NCBI GenBank assembly: GCA_021234155.1
Contig: JAJEKV010000002.1
Coordinates: 14,047,428 to 14,111,427 of the forward strand
Length of the DNA: 64,000 nt
Direction of reading: 5' to 3'
Source: Isoetes taiwanensis
Taxonomy: Eukaryota > Streptophyta > Lycopodiopsida > Isoetales > Isoetaceae
In this document: piece after piece, positions 23,270 through 33,250 of the stretch
Layout: each line of letters starts with the position of its first letter
How positions within the stretch are numbered: the stretch's first letter is position 1
Notes under the pieces: generated by a model
Told to the model about the DNA's origin: nothing
Databases searched by the model: none
Seen by the model: only the letters and a program-made list of their open reading frames with translations
Program-made: the position numbers and the translations under genes

Positions 23270-25646
23270 TGAGAAGACTTTTAAGAAGTAAATGTTTGCT
23301 CATTGGGTTGTATCAACAAATTTAACATGTCTAAATTACGAGCAATTAGAGACAACTACAGTTCAATGACATTGGCTGACCCGAAATGCCTACTTGGCCT
23401 ATCATGTAAGGCCGGACCGCAACACCTTCTTGCACTACATTAACCGTCAAAGAAGTTTGCCGAAATGCTTTATGGTTGTCCACCGTTTAGGGTCCACGGA
23501 ATGTCTAGAATACACAAAAAGATGGACAAAAAATCCAGCAATTGATGATCATTGTGGACCAAGAAGAGTTGTAACCATGCATGCCCTTCTTCCGTGTCAT
23601 GGATGGAGAAATATTTTAGAGAAACATGTGAGAAGCTGCCTAATAGCAACATGTATCATTTAACTGATAACATCACCAAAAAAGATGTTTTTAATGAGTA
23701 CAAAGAGACTTGCACTCAGCTTCAACACATCTCTTACTCACACTTCACCGGGACCGTGGAAAAGTGAATTCGGTTTAGTGAAAATTCGAGGAGACCACGA
23801 GATATCCGCTTTGCTCAAGGTGTGCGAAATTAAAAAGTCAAAGAGAAAACTGCAAAAAGCAGAGGGTCGAAAGAAGTAAGCTCATGTTCTTCAATCTCTC
23901 ACTTGTTTTAAAAAAAATGCTTTATCCTTATTTCTTCTACAGATATTGTGCAACAAAACCTTGCCAGACATCGTGAACAACAAGCAGCAGAGAGAAGAAA
24001 GCTTGCCAAACCACGTAAAAAAAAAAGCTCTTGAACGTCCACCTTGCAATATATATGCATTTGTGATTGATGGAATGGACCAAAAAAACTACTCTACCAC
24101 ATTTCTTGAACATTCCTAAAAGATGTGCGGAGGAATGTTTTGTTAAGGTCCACCTTGTAGGAGCTATGGTCTTCAAAGGAAGTCTAAAGTGCAAAGTATT
24201 TTTGACGTATCCAAACTTGCATGGTGACCCGAACCTCACAATCACAATTCTTAACAAGGTCCTGTGCGAGCAAGAGCAATTACCGCCAGTGCTTTATCTG
24301 CAACTTGACAATACTACAAGGGAGAACAAGAATCAAACACTCTTTGCGTACTGTGCCATGTTAGTGGAGCTAGGGATCTTTAGAAAAGTGAAGCTCGGTT
24401 TCTTACTTGTAGGACACACTCATGATCGAGATTGACCAAATGTTCAAGCAGATTTTAAATGCCTTAGAAGGAAGAAGGCTTTTACCTTCCTTCTTTAGTT
24501 CAATTATTGAAGATTCTTACACTCCTACTCCATTGGTCGATCTTCTTAAAGAGACTGCTGATTTCGAGAGAGTTTGTTTTTTTCTCTCAACGTTGAGACA
24601 GAGAACAAAGCATGAACAAGTTGAATGATCTCACCTTTCAACATCATATCAAGTTCTACTTGAAGGATGGCGAGTTTCTTCTGAGGGAAGAAGTATACTA
24701 CAACTAAGGACCGGAGTCCACCGGAGGGATTACGCTTCCTTAAATATATTCCGACACTTCCTTCATAGAACGTCTTTGAGCAACTTCCTCTCAAAAATCC
24801 TAAGGAGTCCAAGCGAAGAAAAAAGTACCTCGAGTCATCCTTAAAAAGCCATTGAAAATGGAATTTCCTCGAGGCTTTAAGTACTTCTTAGAAGAAGATC
24901 GGATGTGGTGGAGTAATTTCTTTCTCGAAACAGAAAAATTGTTGTGAAAAATATAGCTCTAAGACAGTTGCAAGAACCATTTGGATGGCCTAACACCTTC
25001 CATCAACCCGGCACCAAGCGAGGTCCAAGCAATGCTACATTAGCACCTGCGTAGAAGAAGATGAGGATCGAGTCATGTACCTCGGACCAAGGCGCGGAAT
25101 GAGCCTCAAGGTAATATCACGAAAATTACCAAGGGTATGCTAATTGCTCTTCCAACTGAGGGGAGGATGACAAAGGTCGACCTTTACGGATAGATAGCAA
25201 AAGTGCTTGACACAGTCAAGGAGGAAGGCTTAGTCACTAAACTCAAGATTCATTGGCTTGCAACACGCTCAGAAAATGCTTTTGAAGGTAGATATGAGTT
25301 AGAAATGAGAAGCCAAGGAAAAGGGAGAAAGTCCAAGAAGGTGGGTTGTAGGGATGAGCTGATCCTTAATGACGTGACTATATTGTGCTATGATTTTAAA
25401 TTGAAATCTGACAATCGTCTACGCCAGAGGACTATCAATTTGCTTAAAAAAGCTTGTAATTACGAAGAAGAGGATGAAGAAGGTGGTGGCAATGCTACAC
25501 CATCTGTTGATAGTGATGAGGAAGATAACTCAAGCACTTCCTCTAGTGACAGTGAAAGAAGTGAAGGTGATGAGGATGGCATAAATGAACATGATGACGT
25601 CCTGGATCCTTCCTTCATCACTCCTCATACTTTTGCACATAACTGA
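23270..25646 (+). pseudogene. DUF7869-like gene, candidate transposase
   Basis: Blocks in order: VCSLGCINKFNMSKLRAIRD (about 23290); WMEKYFRETCEKLP and KKDVFNEYKE (23600-23710); FGLVKIRGD (23770-23800); an intron (donor AAG/GTAAGC at 23876, acceptor before 23942); IDGMDQKK then TTLPHFLNIPKR across an A-run frame slip (24070); KVHLVGAMVF; LQLDNTTRENKNQ (24300); VGHTHD then EIDQMFKQI across a one-base slip (24410-24440); EDRMWWSNFF; and VTKLKIHWLATRSENAFEGRYELE. The IDGMDQ, LDN..RENKN and GHTHE.ID.MF blocks are hallmarks of the plant and animal DUF7869 family, often repeat-associated. The spaced acidic residues suggest an RNase H-like fold (inference). The C-terminus is very acidic. Several slips break the frame. 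Confidence 0.8.
25203..25646 (+). CDS. C-terminal exon of the DUF7869-like protein
   Basis: The last 147 codons are open. They begin with a beta-rich segment (VTKLKIHWLATRSENAFEGRYELE) joined to GMLIALPTEGRMTKVDLYG just upstream, where one stop interrupts. This resembles the small barrel-like module at the end of other DUF7869 proteins. It continues with a basic KGRKSKKVG stretch and ILNDVTILCYDFKL. The tail is Asp/Glu/Ser-rich (EEEDEEGGG, DSDEEDNSSTSSSDSE) and ends FAHN. An acidic tail could contact histones or mimic DNA (inference). It is not an independent gene. Confidence 0.6.
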   Translation: MLDTVKEEGLVTKLKIHWLATRSENAFEGRYELEMRSQGKGRKSKKVGCRDELILNDVTILCYDFKLKSDNRLRQRTINLLKKACNYEEEDEEGGGNATPSVDSDEEDNSSTSSSDSERSEGDEDGINEHDDVLDPSFITPHTFAHN

Positions 25647-25952
25647 GTCTTAGAAAAAGACTGTAAATTTTGCATGTGAATATGAAGATTCTATCTTCAA
25701 ATTTTGAGAATACTACAGTTTCAGTTACGGACTAACTTCAATTTTTTGTTAAATATTTTATCCTCTGAAATTAGGGTTTCTCTCGTAAAATATACTTCAA
25801 CAACATTCTATTTGCTAAGAAAAATGACACTTTAAAAAAGTCAATTCTTTCGTTGCACAAAAAAATTAGTCACTTTTGGGGGGGTCAAAATAGAATTTCA
25901 TGCATCTTTTTTTTTTTTAACCTCATTTTACCCCCTTTTTGTAAAAAAAAAA

Positions 25953-26022
25953 GGAATCTTTGAGGAATATTCCTTTTGCTCTCGTTTCGATGATTTGCTC
26001 CCGTTTAATACGCAACTTTGTT
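25953..26022 (-). repeat. Right terminal inverted repeat and subterminal hairpin
   Basis: Read on the minus strand this end starts AACAAAGTTGCG and continues to ATTAAACGGGAG. It then forms a hairpin of AAACGGGAGC with GCTCTCGTTT (one mismatch), and continues with CAAAGATTCCTTTTT. It therefore mirrors the left end in sequence and in having a subterminal hairpin. Confidence 0.88.
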
Positions 26023-26026
26023 TACT

Positions 26027-26775
26027 GGGGACTTGGAGCGAGCTAGGCTTATAGTCGGTCACTTTGAAAGGGCCGGGTATGAGTCTGACACTTCTTGAGT
26101 CGATGGTGTTGTCCCGGCTCTCAAGAGTTGCAGGTGTTGGCCTGGTTTTTATTTTGGAGAGTTCAGTTGGGTAAGGATGTATGTCGCCTAGACCCTCTAG
26201 CCGCCTATCAAGCCATTCTCTTTCAGGAAGAGGGAGATGCAACTCTTCCTACCTCATCGGACCGAGGAGATGGAATCCGGTGTAACCTCGTTGGGTGGTA
26301 CCAAGAGGTTATATCTCTGGCAGGTTATAGTCACAACAGAGCCTGATTTAGCCCATCTTGAAAGTATACACAAGAGGGGCGGATGGAGTGGTCAACTCTA
26401 GCCATTGTCTATTGCCAGCCCAATCATTGTTATATCTCGGTCTGCTCTATCTTGAGATCTCATCCGTCAATCTACTTTCCCTTATTTGATGATGATATAC
26501 AGATATCTATGATGGACTTATTGTTGGATGGATGGCACTACCCTTCGAGGTAGCTGACTGTATTATATTGTATTGCCAGTGCTGACGTTGTATTTATGCT
26601 TCCGCTGTTATAGGAGCCCATAGGAGACATGCACACAAGACACCGTCATATCTCCTTCTCCTGCCTAGCCATCCAGGGAATGGGACAGACGAAAGGCCCA
26701 TGCAGCCGATGTTGCTAGATGGGGGATTTTCTGTGAGGTATACGGCGGGGCATTTTATACTTTGTGGGGAGCGTC
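26027..26775 (+). repeat. Older LTR copy, 3' segment
   Basis: Resumes the LTR homology interrupted at 17586. It shares GAGGGGCGGATGGAGTGG with 15257-15274, then TTTA.GCTTCCGC, and ends GGGGAGCGTCACA against GGGGACGTCACA in the intact LTR. It probably represents the 3' end of a diverged LTR of the same family. Confidence 0.88.
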
Positions 26776-27073
26776 ACACTGAAGATATTTTCTTGCATAG
26801 CTATTGATATGAAGCCACCTTATATTGCATCTATAGTAAGGTTCAATGTGCATGCGTAGCAATAAACATAACTTGTCGTGAATACAAAATAATCATTTGT
26901 GGATTGTCTCAAATCACTGGTGACTCCTAACTAATGATATTGTTTAAAAACAGAAGATGAACATAGTTTTGGATGTTGAAAATTAGGTAGCCTAAATCAA
27001 CTAGATGCTACCTATTTAGCTAAGCATTTGAACTTAGATACAAATATAGGAATCTATAGGATATTAATTCCTG

Positions 27074-27164
27074 CATAAAAACCAGTCACACATCATAGAG
27101 CAATTGCTACTCTAAAACAAGAAATGGTCTCATAAAAACCAGTCACACATCATAGAGCAATTGC
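27074..27164 (+). repeat. 33-bp direct repeat pair
   Basis: CATAAAAACCAGTCACACAT followed by CATAGAGCAATTGC occurs identically at both ends of this interval, 58 bp apart. It is too short and isolated to assign to an element. Confidence 0.85.
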
Positions 27165-29092
27165 ATTTGTCTGGTTTATCTAGTCGCAAATTGATGATTT
27201 ACTTGAGATGTACAGTACTTGTTTCGCTGAAGCATTGGGCAAGTAATTAAACCTAGGTAAGTAAGAAGACACAAGTCTTATCTCATCATCAAATTGGGTA
27301 TCAAGACCTTGCAAATCTATAGCCAAACAGTCCATAGAAGTGGCCCCTTCAACTTAGAAGGAGAATGTGACATCTCTTAGATGCCAAACCAGAGGTTCAA
27401 GGCACCTATTTCAAAGAATGCATACCAAGTTCCATCCTGCGCTAGCATTATGTTGTCTCAAGTGTTTATCAACGACGTGATTTGCAAGGACTATACCAAG
27501 GATTAGGTGAGGAACTTATCTGCCATGCTATCTTAATATACATATCTAATTTGCAGTCTTTGACATTGTTATAGGGCCAAGACCCTATGATATATTACCA
27601 TAAGCAGGATTGAAGCAATTGAAACTCTATGTTTATGAATGTTTGAAGAGATACTTGATTACTGCACAAGAGTCCACTATCTTTGACACTGGGATGTGGT
27701 GCATTAGTAGGATTGATTGGTCAAACCTTTACTTACCATCTTGATGTCTCGAGGCGCCAAATGCAGGTACCCATCAGGATAGTCTTTCATGTCGTTTTAT
27801 ATTCTTGGTCTAATCCTCTGAGATGTAGGCAGAGGAAGCATTTGTCTCAAGGCACTTCATATAAAGCAATTGTAGATGGATCAAAATACATTGCACAAGC
27901 ACAAGCTTGGAAGTAAATCCTTGCAGGACATACTATCAACTATGTCGAGATATGTCTAGAATTTATGAAAATTTGCAGTTATACATATACATCTGCACTT
28001 TGTTGACATGAGCTAAGTGTATGACAGTTTTTTTTTGTTATATTTGTGTGATTATTTCCATCTGTGGCAATTGCATTTGCGGCATATGATGGCATTAAAG
28101 CATGGTTAAGAGTGTCAGCAAGGCACAAATCTGATATGAACTTGATGAAAGATGTGAAGGCAACAATGTCACTTCTAAATATTGGTCGTAATGGCACTCA
28201 ATGGGACTTAGGGGCTAACTTTATATGCTTTTAATGAGTTACTATGGAGTAGAGATGTTTGTAGGAAAGTAACATATGCTGTAGATCGTGGAGTGTGATG
28301 GTTGTAAGGTATGTGCAGTTTGAGGATGATATTGATTGACGAACAATATCAATGAATCAATATCATTAGCGCCATAGTTCCTAGGGTATTGCAAGCAATA
28401 GCAAATTCAACACCTATGTTTTAAAAAGGGAGAGGTAGAGGTATGTAGCTAAGGTAGAGGTATGCAGCTATATTGAGCTACATTGTTCTATCCTTATTGT
28501 TTTTTTTTTTATCATTGGATCCATAGTTCCCATGAATATGCCAAATGAAGGATCGTGGAATTTACACATCAGCCCCACGTATAACTTTGCGCATCCCATA
28601 AGCCTAAATACGTATATACATACATGGTATACTTGAATCTATATACATAAGAAATGAATATACTACCATCATTCAAAAAACACAGATAAGAACAACTGAG
28701 AGTGAAGAACAGATAAGAAGAAATGAGAGTGAAGAGGTGGCATTCATTGAAAACGTGACATAGCTCAGACAGAACTGCATTTTCACCAGAAGTTGGAGTC
28801 TTCTTTTGAACCTCTGCGGAACCTCTACAACAATCCTCCGAACCTCCCAACCACCCAATGCACAATCCGAATTAGAGCTTCTAAAAATTTGGCATTGCAA
28901 ACTTCAAAGCTCTGAATTCATAAAGTAGGTTTACATAGAAGCCTCAAGAAGAAGCCTCAGAAAAGACCTGTGTAGGTAGATAAACAAAGCAGAAAGCAAA
29001 GAGGAAACTACAGGTGCTTAAAGCATGTTTGCATGCTTGCATTTGGCCGCCCGACGGAAGCCCTTGGCAGCTTGGCGCCAGAAGCTTCGAAG

Positions 29093-29430
29093 CTTCTCTG
29101 CTTCTCAGGTGCAGAGCTGTTGTTTCCTTTGTCCCTGGACTTCCTCAGCTTCTCAGGTGCGCAGTTGTTATTCTCAGGTGCAGAGCTGAGTGCAGAGCTT
29201 CTCAGGTGCGCCGGACTTCCTCTGCTTCCCTGACTTCCTCTGCTTCCTGCCATGCTCGGACGGCGGCCGCCAGGAGTTTGCAACTACCAACATTAGCTAA
29301 GGTCCAATTTTTTTTTTACCAAAACCCTAACCCCTATTTTTCGCCAAAGCATTAACAAAATCATAGTAAGAGATAAAACTCTTACCCCTAATTTTCGCCA
29401 AACCATTGACAAAATCATAGTAAGAGATAA
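29093..29430 (+). repeat. Short tandem repeats (TCTCAGGTGC and TTTTCGCCAAA types)
   Basis: 29093-29250 holds at least four TTCTCAGGTGC words with GACTTCCTC spacers. 29326-29430 holds two copies of CCCTA.TTTTCGCCAAA followed by AAAATCATAGTAAGAGATAA. These explain the open frames here on both strands, so no gene is called. Confidence 0.75.
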
Positions 29431-31356
29431 TTTGCCAACCTTATGAGCTACATTAAGCACCGAATATAAATAGCCTTGATGTTTGCTTAATTGAGGCGGA
29501 ATTATAAACTGAATGAAAGAATATGCATTTGCAACATTAGGCAAAAGCAATTGCAACATTAGGCAAAGGTGTGTATAAACTGATATAAATACATTTAAGA
29601 TTTGTTTCTAATGGAAGAATGTGCATTTGCAACGTTAAGAGGTACAAACATCATTTCAAGTTAGTATTTTTTTATTTATTCTAAATAGTTAGGAATCGCT
29701 ACCTCAAGTGATGGAATATACAATAGGCCTTGCAATTATTACTACAACCGATATTGCTTTGGTCTATTTGAATATTTTGTTGATTAAGTTTACCCAATCC
29801 GTTTCGTATTGCGGGAGGGTATTCTCGCAATGGTGGAAACTATGATTCTGGTATTGTATTGTATTGAAAATGGTATGTGTGTGCATGTTTGAGCTGTTTT
29901 TTTGTTGTGAGGGGCAAGTTTCTATTTCAGTGTTGTCTTTGTGTCATGTTTTTTTAAGTGAACTCAATTGTGTAAGAAAAGAAATTTGGAGCCTGTTTTG
30001 GGAAGCTCCCGCGTGTCCATATGCCACTGGCTCGAATGGGAAGCTCGAAGGGCGTGGATAAGAACGGATGCTGACTTCTTTTTTGGCAAGGGCGGCAGCG
30101 AATCCCAGCGACGGTGAGGCAGGGATTGTGGAGCGGAGGGGCTTCATGGTTATTTTCTTCTAGTTATTTGCTTGGGGCAGGGGGCTGCTTAGGTTGGTGT
30201 CAGAGAATGCGGCACATCAAGTTTTTGAGGAGAAAGAAGCTGGGGGTCTAGTGATTTGCAGCTTAGATTCTCTGATAGGGCGGCCATCCTTGTACAAAAG
30301 GCAGCAAATGCCTGAAACTGGTTGAAACAGGGGTTCCTACCATGGCTCGAACAACCTTCATGCTTTTGTTTTTGCAGGGCTTGGTGTAGGTAATGTGATG
30401 GCATGGTTTCTTCTGTAGATTGGTGGGATTGTACGAAGCAGATATTGCATTCAAGCGCCATCGATTCTTCTGAAGATGGAACAAACTGGCCACGGATTCT
30501 TAAGCCCTCTAATTTAAAAGAAGAGAAGCTACGTTTTTTGTTTTCTTGCTTTGTTTCTTATGATGGCAGTACTTAGATGTAATTGGAAGGGTTCTGGTGA
30601 GGCCGCCGCCTTGGCCTGGAGGTTCGAATCCTCCAACCCTGGTTGTGTTACTTTTAGTAGAAGTAGAGGATGGATTCCTGGAGGAAGAGGATTCAGCAGC
30701 CCGGCAGCAGCCTGGTTTGGCAGAGGCTTCATTCTCACTATTGATTATTGGTTTTTTTTGTTTTTTTTTTCTGTCGGTTTTTTTTGCCTCTTTTGTGTTT
30801 GCCAACTATGTGTTCAATCGAGACCTTAGGAAGTGTTGCGGCATTTTTTATCCAAAAAGATGATGGCCGTTGATCTGGTATGATGCCCAGCATATGCTCG
30901 ACATCCACGGTTAGCATTCAATCTCACGAATAAAACCCATAAAATAGTATGATTAATAACTTTCATATGAGTAGATATCGCATTACATTGCTCTCTCAAG
31001 ACTCCTGAGTAAATTTGCCTAGGGACTTTCTTCATACTTGTTAGAGATTTTTTTCGGATTTTGTTATGATTTACCCTTGTTTATTGGCTTTTGTCCACAA
31101 CTGCCCGCTAAGCTAAGGTCAGAAATTGTAGAATAGCAGTTTTTTCACATTGAGCTTAGATTTTTTGTTTAGAAATAGATACCATTTCCTTAGATAAGGA
31201 ATTGTTGTAGCAATCCGACCCACTTGGCCTTATAATTGACTAGATAAATCTTTCACATTATTGCTTAAAAGGAATTGCAGTAGCAATTCTAGGTTTCCCC
31301 ACAATTGCAAAACATTTACAGCTATATATTAGGAGCGGCAAGCAAAACTTAGATTA

Positions 31357-33250
31357 TTAACTCTCAAAGAACGAAATAACTTTGTCATAGATCAGTTCCT
31401 TGGCATTGGTGGCAAGTACAAAATCAAAATGAGCATAATTTGGCACGAGCAAAGTAATTGGCTTGCCTCTCAGCTCGGAAACCAGACGCTGAACATCTTT
31501 TGGGGCAGATAATGCATCATTTGGACCATTGGCCAGCATTAACGGAAGGGTTGGTGGAATCTTCTTAAGGTCATATAATGGAGGCTCTGTGCTACCATAT
31601 CGCTTCATGTTATCTTCAGATCCATAATCAAACTTTCGGAATTTATGGGATCTGTATTCTGTAACAAGACAAACAGCAAATTTAGCTCCCTCGCATCGTC
31701 TAAATCAAAGGCGCACCGTATAGTTTACAAGCTTAAGATCCATACGTTGGACAAAATGATTCATATTCTTGGTGGCAGTATCTTGTAGCTCAAATTGATC
31801 ATACAGTGGTCTTCGTGTATCATTAATACAACAGTTTTTTCCTGCTTGAACATATGATTATAGTAAGGATAATTCTATAACACAGTAAAAAGAAGCATAT
31901 AAAAGATCATGGGAGATAATTTGGTAGCATTAATAGTTACTAAAGTAACCTGTTAAAAGAGCAACAACGTCCTTGTAGCACATAGTATCATCCTGTGAAC
32001 AGAGGAAGTCAATGAGTTCCTTCCCTTGCTTCCTATAAAAGATGCAACATTAGAAGCTTATTTTGTTATGAGAAATCATAATGCAACACATGCTGTGCCA
32101 CGAAGAGCAGTCATAAGATTATAACTCCTAAGGAGACAACATACATATCAGATACCTTGATTATTGACACTTACGTGCGATAACTGAGGCTGAACTCGTA
32201 TACATGGAGCTCATCCAATATCTGTGTAAACACATAGACGCTTAGCAACAAAAATAACAATGGTAACAAATTCTTCTTAGTCTTCTCCTTACAAAATCTA
32301 GATGTATTCTCTCAGCCAGGAGGCCAATCGGCGTGGTAAAATGATCCAGATATGCAATAGGAGCCAGTAATACAACCTTTTCAATAATGTTTATTAACCA
32401 ACCCTGGGTTAAAGCTGCAAGTACAGCTTGAGTACCCTGCAAATAAAAGATGCCTATGTTAATCCTGCTCTTACACTGTCAGAGGTCATCATAATAAATT
32501 TGACCTCTGAGTAGCCAATGTACAGAATTTTCTTCTTCGTTTCGGAGTACACAAACTCCATCATTGAAGAGAGGTCATATTCTACAAGCTCGTCAACACT
32601 CCAATTCCAAAAACCCTGGAAATTTCCCTTCAAGATCAACCAATCGGAAGGATGAAGTAGAAAAAATATGCCTCAAAGAGTTACCTGGTCCTCCTTTTTG
32701 TATGAAACATGGCCAGAACTGAATGTGGTGGCCCTTGTATTTCCAATCCAAACATCATAACCTTTATCTGCTAGAATAAAACCAAGAGACTGATTGGGAG
32801 GATTTAAGACCCATATATCTCCACCCTGCATGCCAAAGATAAAGATGAAAGATTAGCCCCGGTATAGACAAATTAGAAGAGGAAATTTACAACATACTAT
32901 TAGTACTCCATGATATAGGAACACTGGCCCTCGTTTGGGGCCTCTGCTGGATATCCTCTGCACTCCAAGCTTAAAACCATCTTCTGTTTGAACCTGCAAA
33001 CTATCAGAGAGATGGCTGAATAAGAGGCAAACTATCCCACTTAGATTGCAGATTCAAATGAATGGCTGCTCACCAAAAACTCTTGGCAATCATAACCCCA
33101 TGGTCGGATTAACAAAGCACAGAGTCCGTTTCGTCTATCAACATTCCTCTGCACAGTCCAGGAGCGGCCACTGCCATAGCTGACACCATTGCCAAGGCAT
33201 TCTTTTACTAACAATGCCACAAGGATAATAAGACCTGTGGCTGCTCCCAT
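31357..33250 (-). CDS. Acid-lipase-family triacylglycerol lipase (9 exons, 398 aa)
   Basis: Exons on the minus strand: 33250-33074, 32993-32898, 32825-32685, 32615-32505, 32436-32293, 32221-32175, 32032-31950, 31841-31746, 31658-31357. All introns (68-142 nt) are GT-AG and the phases agree, giving 398 residues, the family's usual length. A signal peptide covers about residues 1-22 ([20 protein letters not shown]), so the enzyme enters the secretory route. LALLIRP.GY.C then [14 protein letters not shown] is the typical lid-region start. Catalytic residues: Ser174 in GYSEG (usually GHSQG), Asp346 in GPNDAL, His375 in YAHFDF. The FDYG motif is at 308-311. It should hydrolyse neutral lipid or steryl esters; substrate is not readable. 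This is the only intact host gene in the window. No promoter motif is clear upstream. Confidence 0.95.

Larger units (their letters stand above)
17583..26026. mobile_element. 8.4-kb DNA transposon carrying a DUF7869-like and a ParB-methyltransferase gene
   Basis: The element spans 17587-26022, with TACT on both sides (17583-17586 and 26023-26026). Removing it and one TACT restores a continuous older LTR. Its outer 25 bp form inverted repeats matching at 22 of 25 positions (AACAAGGTTGC.. on the left, AACAAAGTTGC.. on the reverse of the right). CAAAGATTCCTTT recurs near both ends. Inside are a plus-strand DUF7869-like gene (about 23270-25646), a minus-strand ParB/DNA-methyltransferase gene (about 21526-18087) and two palindrome arrays. 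The duplication could be read as 3 bp (ACT). I cannot assign it to a named superfamily. Confidence 0.88.
26776..31356. other. Intergenic, no gene seen
   Basis: AT-rich sequence with no conserved frame. It holds two direct copies of a 33-bp word (27074-27106 and 27132-27164), CTTCTCAGGTGCAGAGCT-type repeats (29093-29250), two copies of a roughly 65-bp CTAA..TTTTCGCCAAA.CATT repeat (29326-29430), and a T-run near 28500. I see no tRNA or other RNA gene that holds up. Confidence 0.6.

Noticed and set aside
17583-26026. Integrated giant-virus or phage fragment as the source of the ParB-methyltransferase
   Set aside because: Spliceosomal introns, TIRs, a target duplication and the DUF7869 partner fit a transposon better. 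No viral structural or replication genes are present.
30594-30650. tRNA-like sequence with B-box GGTTCGAATCC and a GGGTT/AACCC acceptor-like pair
   Set aside because: Only about 50 nt lie between the acceptor halves. There is no D-arm or anticodon arm, so at most it is a tRNA-derived scrap.
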